A stretch of DNA of 7,690 nt from Treponema sp. (GTDB lineage: Bacteria > Spirochaetota > Spirochaetia > Treponematales > Breznakiellaceae). Below the pieces are notes generated by a model that had not been told where the DNA came from, ran no database searches, and was given only the letters and a program-made list of their open reading frames with translations. The stretch spans positions 1 to 7,690 of the forward strand of contig JAITHQ010000071.1 of the NCBI GenBank assembly GCA_031279925.1. The letters are read 5' to 3'. Shown here one piece after another: positions 1 through 6,069 of the stretch. Made by a program: the position numbers and the translations under genes. Each line of letters begins with the position of its first letter. Positions within the stretch are counted from its first letter, which is position 1.

Positions 1-78
1 GCCCCGCCGGATTTCCCTCTGGTTGACTTCTACGGAGAAACCAGAACCTGGCCCGGCGCTCCCGGCGCGGTCAAATAG
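1..78 (+). CDS. C-terminal end of an unidentified protein (partial)
   Basis: The frame starting at base 1 is open for 25 codons and stops with TAG at 76-78. The peptide begins APPDFPLVDF and ends PGAPGAVK. It is rich in Pro, Gly and acidic residues and reads like a genuine protein end rather than random frame. Too little is present to name a family. A compound hairpin starts 3 bp after the stop codon, which fits this being the real 3' end of a gene. I am fairly sure it is coding but cannot say what it encodes. Confidence 0.5.
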   Translation, partial: APPDFPLVDFYGETRTWPGAPGAVK

Positions 79-81
79 GAG

Positions 82-125
82 GTAAGCAGGGAGCAGGCGT
101 ACGCACCTGCTCCCGCGCCGCTTAC
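82..125 (+). terminator. Compound stem-loop after the upstream gene, possible terminator
   Basis: A perfect 9-bp GC-rich stem (89-97 with 106-114, 8-nt loop) sits inside a second 6-bp stem (82-87 with 120-125). It begins right after the TAG at 76-78, where a terminator is expected. No T-tract follows, so it is not a canonical intrinsic terminator; it could be a Rho-associated or 3'-end-stabilising structure. The outer right arm (121-125) can also pair with 129-133, so two folds compete. Confidence 0.4.
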
Positions 126-151
126 TGGGTAAGCCGGATTTGCTCCTCACG

Positions 152-175
152 CCCTCCTCCCCACTCCCCATTCCC
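152..175 (-). other. Canonical G-quadruplex motif on the minus strand
   Basis: The plus strand has four C-runs at 152-154, 159-162, 166-169 and 173-175, separated by 4, 3 and 3 nt. The minus strand therefore matches G3+ N1-7 four times with short loops. It sits in a longer pyrimidine-rich stretch (about 143-184) between the compound hairpin and the palindromic element. Formation of a quadruplex is a prediction from the motif. Confidence 0.55.
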
Positions 176-183
176 TCCTTCCT

Positions 184-309
184 CAGGGCCAGCGCATATA
201 AAATCGTATCTCCTTGTCCTGTAAGGAATTACAAAATTACGAGCAAAATAAATCGACAAGCTAATTCCTTGTCCTATAAGGAGTTAGCAATTTATATGCG
301 CTGGCCCTG
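184..309. repeat. 126-bp imperfect palindrome with 19-bp perfect ends, MITE-like
   Basis: Bases 184-202 are the exact reverse complement of 291-309 (19 bp, beginning CAGGGCCAGCGC). Pairing resumes further in: 210-215 with 278-283, and 223-231 with 262-270, separated by a symmetric 7/7 internal mismatch. Each arm also contains a copy of a small hairpin unit CCTTGTCCTRTAAGG (212-226 and 267-281), so the element is both inverted-repeat and direct-repeat. There is no coding capacity. A CCT triplet flanks both ends (181-183 and 310-312 approximately) and could be a short target duplication, though 3 bp may be chance. The form resembles a nonautonomous palindromic element. Whether it is multicopy in the genome cannot be seen here. 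Confidence 0.65.
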
Positions 310-328
310 CCTCTTTCCTAAAGGTATC

Positions 329-357
329 TTGGTATTAATACAAAATTCCGGTATACT
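329..357 (+). promoter_or_regulatory. Sigma-70-type promoter for the lipoprotein-kinase pair
   Basis: A -35 box TTGGTA (329-334) and a -10 box TATACT (352-357) are separated by exactly 17 bp. Initiation would be expected around 364, just ahead of the chosen GTG start at 377. The boxes nearly match those of the promoter at 3670-3698. The left edge lies only 19 bp beyond the palindromic element. Confidence 0.6.
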
Positions 358-364
358 ATCCGCA

Positions 365-370
365 AGCAGG
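365..370 (+). promoter_or_regulatory. Ribosome binding site that selects the GTG start at 377
   Basis: AGCAGG ends 6 nt before GTG 377. With transcription predicted to start near 364, in-frame ATG codons further upstream (140, 296) would not be in the mRNA. This site and the promoter together favour the GTG. Confidence 0.5.
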
Positions 371-376
371 TTAACG

Positions 377-880
377 GTGTACGGACTAACAAAGGGATAC
401 GGTTTCATCGGACCAAAGGCCCGCGCAGGGCGGTTTTGTATAACGGCGCTGGTTCTTTGGGCATTTTTGACAGCCTGTTCCGCAGGCGATTCTTCTATAA
501 AAGACGGGTATTATACTGCGGAGGCCGCCGAATTTGATGCCTACGGCTGGAAGGAGTATGTAACCATTTGTGTTTCCGGCGGGCGGATCATTTTTATTGA
601 ATATAACGCCTTTGATCCTACCGGATTTGTCAAATCATGGGATATGAATTATATGCGGGTGATGAACGCCATTCATAGAACCTATCCTAATGCCTATACG
701 CGCCATTATGGGACACAGTTCCTTAGCCGCCAGGGCACCGGGGAGATTATTCCCCTTTCAGGGGCTTCCAGATCCTATGAATCTTTTATTCGCCTGGCGG
801 ATGCGGCGCTTGAGAATGCGCAGCAGGGAAACGTGGAAACCCGGCTGGTACATTTTGGCAATGGAAACAATACCCGGTAA
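377..880 (+). CDS. Small lipoprotein with FMN-binding-like domain
   Basis: A 167-residue exported lipoprotein. I place the start at GTG 377 because a promoter and ribosome site lie directly in front of it. The frame is open back to 140, but that part crosses the palindromic repeat. The signal peptide has a basic n-region to Arg19, a hydrophobic core at 20-31, and a lipobox LTAC with the lipidated Cys at 34. The mature part starts with a DGYYTAEA stretch, followed by a DAYGWKEYVTICVSGGRI segment and, at 128-131, SGAS followed by RS. This layout matches the FMN-bind-like lipoproteins that Firmicutes annotations call pheromone-type lipoproteins, whose usual motif is D..SGAT. Here the Asp is absent and Ser replaces Thr, so covalent flavin attachment is uncertain. 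The stop is 9 bp before the kinase start, so the two are probably cotranscribed and may act together at the membrane. The domain call is moderately sure; the role is unknown. Confidence 0.7.
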   Translation: MYGLTKGYGFIGPKARAGRFCITALVLWAFLTACSAGDSSIKDGYYTAEAAEFDAYGWKEYVTICVSGGRIIFIEYNAFDPTGFVKSWDMNYMRVMNAIHRTYPNAYTRHYGTQFLSRQGTGEIIPLSGASRSYESFIRLADAALENAQQGNVETRLVHFGNGNNTR

Positions 881-889
881 GGTTGCATA

Positions 890-3634
890 TTGAAAAAACG
901 AAACAGCCTGCGGACCAATATTATTCTTGCCACTGTTCTGGCCGTAAGCCTGCTGGCTTCCGCGCTGGTGGTAATTATGATCAACTTTATGAATTATATT
1001 ACCGACGCCATTCTTTTTGAAACCATGCGCCCCCTGGCCAAGACCGCCGCCCTAAGCGTACAGGGGAATCTGCATGTGCTGGTAGACCGTATCCTCCTTA
1101 TCAGGGACAATGCGGCGCTGAGTAATCCCGGCGCGGACAGGGAAAAGAAGCAGCAGATGCTTGATGTAGTGGAATCGGGAATTGAATTTGTCTGGCTGGG
1201 CCTGTATGCCGCAGACGGGCAGCTTGAAACGGGAAACTGGCGCAGCCCGCCGAGTATCAGGAACCATAGCCTCTATGCCGCCATGCGGGAATCGGGGAAT
1301 CTTGTTATCGACGACGTGCATGTCGGTTCAAGCGGTGAACTTGAAATAGTTGTAGGAAGCCCCATTACGGTGCGGGGGGATATAAGTTATTACCTGGTGG
1401 GGAGCTATAAATACGATGTGCTGAACGATGTTCTTGGCAATCTTAATATTTCATCAAACAGTACCGCCTACATTATCAATGAAAAGGGCAAATACATGGC
1501 CCACCGGAACATGGACAAGGTCCGGTTTGGGGAATCGATTTTTTTGGATCATCTGGGAGAGACAAAACTTGAAGAGCTTCTGGTAAAAATGAACCAGGGC
1601 CAGATTGGTTCTGTCCGCCTGGGGGTGTCCGTCTCGGAAAAAGTGTACAGCTTTGCCCCGGTACGGGGAACCCGCTGGCGGCTGGTTATCGAAGTTCCCC
1701 GCAGCGATTTTATGGCGGCAATCCGCCAGGGAATATTTATCAGTATTCAGATTACTATTGTGCTTTTGGTATTCTTTACCCTGCTTGCGAACTTCCTGAT
1801 TGCCAGGGTTGTTACCGATCCGCTTAAAAATATTACCAAAAACGCCCTGCGCCTTAACCAGGGTGTCTTCGATTACCGGCTGCCCGAAGGGCTTATTAAA
1901 CGAAACGATGAGATTGGTCAATTGGCCGGGGCATTTGTTTCCATGTCGTGTTCCTTCGAAGGCGTTATCGAAGGGATAGAGCAGGTTGCCCGCGCTGCCG
2001 GGGCGGGCCATTTGAATCACCGGATAACCCTTGATTCTTTGAAAGGGGACTTTCTAAAAATAGCGCGGGGGGTGAACGGCGCCCTGGACAGGATTTGTTC
2101 GCATTTTGACGCAATTCCCGAAGCTATTGCCCTGTTCAACGAAAAGCGGGAAATGCTGTTCCGCAACCGGGCCATGGATGAATTTCTCTTAATCCACGGA
2201 CTGGAAGCGCAGGATACAAGGCTTTTGGAGCAGATTGCGGGGGGCGGTTCCGGCGATTCCGATGCTCTGGACCGGAAGGCGGCGAATGTTTTCGATTCTG
2301 CCGTATCCTCCCCCCGTCCTTTTGTCGCCGACATTGCGCTGCTGGGGCATGACGGCCCGGACAATTTCAGCCTGCGTATCCAGCGGGTAGGCAGGATTTC
2401 GCCGGATCAGGACGCGGTCTGCGTCATGCTGCTGTTAAGCGATGTTACCATGCTTACCCAGGCGAAACTCGACGCCGAGGCGGCAAGCCATGCCAAAAGC
2501 GATTTTCTTTCCCGGATGAGCCACGAGATACGCACCCCGATGAACGCCATTATCGGCATGACGGCGATAGCCAAAAATTCGTCCGATATGGAAAAAGTTT
2601 GCGGTTGCCTGGCGCAGGTTGAAAATTCCTCGAACCATTTACTGGGCATTATCAATGACATTCTCGATTTCAGCAAACTCGAATCGGGAAAACTCGCCCT
2701 GGAAATAGGCAATTTTTCTCTTTCCGAAAACCTGAATTTCGTAGTGTCGATGATGCTTCCCAGGGCGCAGGAAAAAAATATCACTATCAACCTTAACGCC
2801 GCTGATATTCGCAACGACGGTTTAAGTTCCGACTCCCTCAGACTGAATCAGGTGTTGATTAACCTGCTCTCCAACGCGGTTAAATTTTCGCCCCAGGGGA
2901 GCGAAGTGGAACTCAATATCCATGAACTGGAATCGGAAGGGGGAATCAGCGTGTTCCGTTTTGACATTGTGGATCACGGCATCGGCATCAGCGAGTACAA
3001 TGTCCGGAAATTGTTCCGCCCCTTTGAGCAGGTTGACGGCGGCATCACCCGCAGCTATGGCGGGACCGGAATGGGCCTGGTGATCAGCAAGAACCTTGTC
3101 GAGATGATGGGCGGCAGCCTTAGCCTGCAAAGTAAAGAGGGCGAGGGCAGTACCTTTAGTTTTACCATCCGCTGCGCCGCGAAGGTTTCGCATAAGGGAA
3201 AAAACAGTGATGAGAGCGGGGAGGCCGCTGCGGCGGACTTCGATTTTTCCGGCAAACGCTGCCTGGTGGTGGACGACATTGACATTAACCGGGAGATAGT
3301 GCTGGAACTGCTTTCCGATACGGGCCTTGTCCTGGAAACCGCTGAAAACGGCCTGGAGGCGGTGGAAAAATTTAAGGCTTCGGAAGAGGGTTATTTTGAT
3401 ATTATTCTTATGGATATGCAGATGCCCGTTATGGACGGCTGCACCGCTACCAGGGTGATACGGACCCTGGAGCGCGGGGATGCGGCGACAGTCCCCATAG
3501 TGGCCATAACCGCCAATGTGCTGCAGGAAGATGTACGGCGGGTTATGGATTCCGGCATGAACGCTCACCTGGGCAAGCCCATTGAACTGGAAGCCGTGTT
3601 CAAAATACTGCAGGAGCAGTTGTCAAAACGGTAA
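890..3634 (+). CDS. Hybrid sensor histidine kinase with Cache-like sensor and receiver domain
   Basis: A 914-residue inner-membrane kinase. The start is TTG 890, preceded by TAAGG overlapping the previous stop codon, and the protein begins MKKRNSL. Order of parts: membrane helix about 11-32; extracytoplasmic double-Cache-like sensor about 36-275; helix 282-305; HAMP about 303-357; a further HAMP-like linker about 360-400; a degenerate PAS-like region about 402-520 (FDAIPEAIALF); HisKA with the H-box SHEIRTP and phosphoacceptor His545; HATPase with N-box Asn662, G1 DHGIGIS (from 695) and G2 GGTGMGL (724-730). The C-terminal receiver has the acidic pair Asp795-Asp796, phosphoacceptor Asp842 in MDMQMP, Thr874 and Lys896. 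All catalytic residues I looked for are present. There is no Hpt or DNA-binding domain, so phosphate must pass to a partner outside the window or be stored on the receiver. The ligand is unknown; I could not find a clear amino-acid-binding Cache motif. Its neighbours, an upstream lipoprotein and a downstream amino acid importer, suggest but do not prove nutrient sensing. Confidence 0.93.
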   Translation: MKKRNSLRTNIILATVLAVSLLASALVVIMINFMNYITDAILFETMRPLAKTAALSVQGNLHVLVDRILLIRDNAALSNPGADREKKQQMLDVVESGIEFVWLGLYAADGQLETGNWRSPPSIRNHSLYAAMRESGNLVIDDVHVGSSGELEIVVGSPITVRGDISYYLVGSYKYDVLNDVLGNLNISSNSTAYIINEKGKYMAHRNMDKVRFGESIFLDHLGETKLEELLVKMNQGQIGSVRLGVSVSEKVYSFAPVRGTRWRLVIEVPRSDFMAAIRQGIFISIQITIVLLVFFTLLANFLIARVVTDPLKNITKNALRLNQGVFDYRLPEGLIKRNDEIGQLAGAFVSMSCSFEGVIEGIEQVARAAGAGHLNHRITLDSLKGDFLKIARGVNGALDRICSHFDAIPEAIALFNEKREMLFRNRAMDEFLLIHGLEAQDTRLLEQIAGGGSGDSDALDRKAANVFDSAVSSPRPFVADIALLGHDGPDNFSLRIQRVGRISPDQDAVCVMLLLSDVTMLTQAKLDAEAASHAKSDFLSRMSHEIRTPMNAIIGMTAIAKNSSDMEKVCGCLAQVENSSNHLLGIINDILDFSKLESGKLALEIGNFSLSENLNFVVSMMLPRAQEKNITINLNAADIRNDGLSSDSLRLNQVLINLLSNAVKFSPQGSEVELNIHELESEGGISVFRFDIVDHGIGISEYNVRKLFRPFEQVDGGITRSYGGTGMGLVISKNLVEMMGGSLSLQSKEGEGSTFSFTIRCAAKVSHKGKNSDESGEAAAADFDFSGKRCLVVDDIDINREIVLELLSDTGLVLETAENGLEAVEKFKASEEGYFDIILMDMQMPVMDGCTATRVIRTLERGDAATVPIVAITANVLQEDVRRVMDSGMNAHLGKPIELEAVFKILQEQLSKR

Positions 3635-3669
3635 CAGGGCGGCTGTCCATCCGGCAGCGGCAATTGCAA

Positions 3670-3698
3670 TTGGCAAAGCAAAAACAATACGCTATACT
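3670..3698 (+). promoter_or_regulatory. Sigma-70-type promoter for the amino acid transporter operon
   Basis: The -35 box TTGGCA (3670-3675) and -10 box TATACT (3693-3698) are separated by 17 bp. Initiation would fall near 3705, inside the left arm of the hairpin that begins at 3700. The transporter mRNA would therefore carry most of that stem-loop at its extreme 5' end. The boxes differ by one base from those at 329-357. Confidence 0.6.
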
Positions 3699-3699
3699 G

Positions 3700-3757
3700 A
3701 GAGCCGGTTTCAAAACCCGGTTGCGTTTTGAAACCGGCTCTTATTTTCTGATTTTTT
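3700..3757 (+). terminator. Strong intrinsic terminator or 5' leader hairpin
   Basis: A perfect 17-bp stem (3700-3716 with 3725-3741, 8-nt loop) is followed by a T-rich tail ending in six Ts (3752-3757). It lies 65 bp after the kinase stop and is the obvious end of the kinase transcript. It also lies between the transporter promoter and its ribosome site, so it may attenuate or stabilise the transporter mRNA. Confidence 0.8.
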
Positions 3758-3766
3758 GGAGGAAAC

Positions 3767-4570
3767 ATGAAAAAGGCAGTGTTAACGGTTTTTGCCGCCA
3801 TTGCGGTAAGCGGCGTACTTTTTGCGGGGGGAACAAAGCAGTCCGGCGGTTTGACCATAAAGCCGGGGGTCCTTTCGGTGGGCATGGAGATTGGCTATCC
3901 CCCCATGGAATATTACGATGCCGACAGTAAAACCCCCATCGGTTTTGATGTAAGCATGGCAAAGGCCGTTGCGGAGAAAATGGGCCTTAAGGTTGAATTT
4001 GTCGATACCGCATGGGACGGTATTTTTGCCGGTGTTGAAACAGGCAAGTACGACTGCATTATGTCGGCGGTTACCATAACCCCGGAACGGCTGGCGGCGC
4101 ACAATTTCAGCAAACCCTACATCGGCAACGCTATGGCAATGGTGTTGATGAAAGGTTCCACCGTTGCCGCCCGGCGGCCCGAGGAGCTTGGCGGGCTTGG
4201 CGTTGCCTATCAGGCCGAAACCACCGCGGATTTCTTTATGGAGCGTTATGCGAAACAGGGCCTTAAATTTACCCCCTATGAATATGAAAAGGTGATGAAC
4301 TGTTTCGACGAGATGAAGCTGGGCCGGGTAGACGTGATCGTTACCGATTTGCTGGTTGCCTACGATTATGTCAGCCCGCAGGACAGCCCTTTTGAAATTG
4401 TCTGGCAAGGGCCGGCTGACGAGAAATTCGGCGTCTGCATCAAGAAAGGCAACAACGAACTGACGGCGGCCATCGACAAGGCGCTGGACGAACTTTTTGC
4501 CGATGGGACCCTGCTAAAAATATCCAAGGATATTTTTAAACTTGATATGGTAAGTGCGGCAAGGCAGTAG
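3767..4570 (+). CDS. Polar amino acid ABC transporter, periplasmic substrate-binding protein
   Basis: A 267-residue solute-binding protein of the SBP_bac_3 family, which captures an amino acid in the periplasm and delivers it to the permease. The start is ATG 3767 with a GGAGG site 4 nt upstream. The signal peptide runs MKKAVLTVF to about Ala20 (VLFA, then GG). There is no lipobox Cys, so it should be a soluble periplasmic protein. Family landmarks: GFDVSMAKAVAEKMGL from residue 59, the SAVTITPER segment with Arg108 (expected to hold the ligand carboxylate), YIGNAM, and VDVIVTD with Asp194 (expected to hold the amino group). The usual G-T/S-T turn after the first lobe reads AYQAETTADFF, a small departure that could affect specificity. 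Length is typical. The exact amino acid cannot be told from sequence. It is first of three genes, with the permease 30 bp downstream. Confidence 0.93.
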   Translation: MKKAVLTVFAAIAVSGVLFAGGTKQSGGLTIKPGVLSVGMEIGYPPMEYYDADSKTPIGFDVSMAKAVAEKMGLKVEFVDTAWDGIFAGVETGKYDCIMSAVTITPERLAAHNFSKPYIGNAMAMVLMKGSTVAARRPEELGGLGVAYQAETTADFFMERYAKQGLKFTPYEYEKVMNCFDEMKLGRVDVIVTDLLVAYDYVSPQDSPFEIVWQGPADEKFGVCIKKGNNELTAAIDKALDELFADGTLLKISKDIFKLDMVSAARQ

Positions 4571-4600
4571 TCTTCAGGCGGGGTAAAGACGGGTGATACA

Positions 4601-5278
4601 TTGACCAAAATACAGGCGATCCTAAGCTGGGTTCCCGCTCTGCTTTCCGGGGCAAGAATCACCATTTCGTTGACAATCCTCGCGGTCTCGGCGGGGTTGA
4701 TTTTAAGCCTCTTTATCGCCCTGGGGAAGATGTCAAGCCGCATTGTTGTAAATAAATTTTGCAGCGCCTATGTATTTTTCTTTCGGGGCACCCCCCTTTT
4801 GATGCAGCTCTATTTTATCTATTACGCGTTGCCCATGATCTCCCGGTTTTTTTTAATCCAGACCGGGCGGGCCGAGGCAGATCGTTTTATCTATGCGTTT
4901 ATCGCCTTTAGCCTGAATTCCGCCGCATACTGCGCGGAGATTATCCGCGCGGCGATCCAGAGTATCGACAAGGGCCAGTTTGAGGCTGCAAGAGCGCTGG
5001 GGCTGTCTTATGCCCAGACTATGCGCCTGGTGATCGTGCCCCAGTCCATAAGGCGGCTTATCCCGCCGGTGGGTAATGAATTTATTATGATGCTGAAAGA
5101 CGCATCGCTGGTATCGATGATCGCGCTTGTTGACATTACCAAGGCTACCAGAAACATCGAAGGCTCTACCCGTTCGGCGCTGGTTTATATCCCGGCGATG
5201 ATTCTCTATCTTATCATCACCGCGGTTTTTTCGTTTATCTTCCACAAGCTGGAAAAAAAGTATTCTGTGTACGAGTGA
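4601..5278 (+). CDS. Polar amino acid ABC transporter, permease
   Basis: A 225-residue inner-membrane permease of the His/Glu/Gln/Arg type. The start is TTG 4601, preceded by GGTGAT (4592-4597), which matches the extended anti-Shine-Dalgarno complement. Several hydrophobic segments are visible, near residues 13-41, 55-80, 95-118 and 190-214. The family motif RGTPLLMQL is at 62-70. The cytoplasmic EAA loop starts at 128 (EAARALGLS) and continues to the RRLIPP segment around 150-157; it docks onto the ATPase. Only one permease gene is present, so a homodimer is expected. It lies 30 bp after the binding protein and 10 bp before the ATPase, consistent with one operon. Confidence 0.94.
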   Translation: MTKIQAILSWVPALLSGARITISLTILAVSAGLILSLFIALGKMSSRIVVNKFCSAYVFFFRGTPLLMQLYFIYYALPMISRFFLIQTGRAEADRFIYAFIAFSLNSAAYCAEIIRAAIQSIDKGQFEAARALGLSYAQTMRLVIVPQSIRRLIPPVGNEFIMMLKDASLVSMIALVDITKATRNIEGSTRSALVYIPAMILYLIITAVFSFIFHKLEKKYSVYE

Positions 5279-5288
5279 GGCGTTCTCC

Positions 5289-6065
5289 ATGTCCATGATA
5301 AAAACGGTCGGCGTATGCAAAACTTTTCACGGCAGCAACGGACGGGGGCCGCTTGAGGTACTCAAAAACGTATCCCTTACGGTGGAACAAAAGGAAGTGG
5401 TCTGTATTATCGGCCCCTCCGGCGCGGGAAAGTCAACATACCTGCGCGCCTTGAACCGGCTGGAAACCGTCGACGAAGGTCAAATTTTTATCGAAGACAA
5501 ACTGCTTTTTGACTGCCACAAAGGGATAAACAGCGTAAGGATGCACCACGACGAGCGCAGCAAGGCCCTGCTTGAAGTCGGCATGGTCTTCCAGCGTTTC
5601 AACCTCTTCCCCCACAAGACCGCCCTTGAAAACGTGATGCTTGCCCCGGTACACGTCCGCAAACTTTCCCATGAGGAAGCGCGGGAAAAGGCGCGGCAGA
5701 TACTTGAACGGGTGGGCCTGGGCGACAAAATCGATGTATTTCCCGCCCAGCTTTCCGGCGGCCAGCAGCAACGGGTTGCCATTGCCCGCGCCCTGGCTAT
5801 GGAACCAAGGATTATGCTTTTTGATGAACCCACCAGCGCCCTTGACCCGGAACTGGTTGGCGAGGTACTGGCTGTTATGAAGCAGCTTGCCGCCCAAGGT
5901 ATGACCATGCTGGTTGTTACCCACGAAATGGGCTTTGCGCGGGAAGTGGCCGACAAGGTAGTTTTTATGTTCGAGGGATCGATTCTTGAAAGCGGCGGGC
6001 CTGATATAATGTTCAACCGGCCCGCCAACGACCGTACCCGGCAGTTTCTGCAAAGCGTACTTTAA
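5289..6065 (+). CDS. Polar amino acid ABC transporter, ATP-binding protein (GlnQ/HisP type)
   Basis: A 258-residue cytoplasmic ATPase that powers the importer. The start is ATG 5289, with GAGG around 5277-5280 overlapping the permease stop; ATG 5295 is a possible alternative two codons on. Walker [10 protein letters not shown] is at 42-50 (Lys48), the Q-loop Gln at 102, the signature LSGGQQQR at 155-162, Walker B IMLFDEP with Asp179-Glu180, and the switch His at 212. A roughly 30-residue stretch between the A-loop strand and the Q-loop (around 72-98, [16 protein letters not shown]) resembles the extra segment seen in HisP-like ATPases. All catalytic residues are intact. It is the last gene of the operon; the convergent lipoprotein gene ends only 4 bp beyond it. 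Confidence 0.95.
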   Translation: MSMIKTVGVCKTFHGSNGRGPLEVLKNVSLTVEQKEVVCIIGPSGAGKSTYLRALNRLETVDEGQIFIEDKLLFDCHKGINSVRMHHDERSKALLEVGMVFQRFNLFPHKTALENVMLAPVHVRKLSHEEAREKARQILERVGLGDKIDVFPAQLSGGQQQRVAIARALAMEPRIMLFDEPTSALDPELVGEVLAVMKQLAAQGMTMLVVTHEMGFAREVADKVVFMFEGSILESGGPDIMFNRPANDRTRQFLQSVL

Positions 6066-6069
6066 AGCC

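Noticed and set aside
77..83. Perfect Shine-Dalgarno AGGAGGT overlapping the upstream stop codon
   Set aside because: No ATG, GTG or TTG follows at a usable distance, and a hairpin begins at once. It is probably coincidental or a leftover of a lost gene.
140..376. Longer lipoprotein starting at ATG 140 or ATG 296
   Set aside because: That extension crosses the palindromic repeat and lies upstream of the predicted promoter. It would also put more than 26 extra residues in front of a normal lipoprotein signal peptide.
2822..3568. 248-residue minus-strand open frame inside the kinase gene
   Set aside because: It is fully opposite conserved HATPase and receiver coding sequence, with no signals or recognisable domain.
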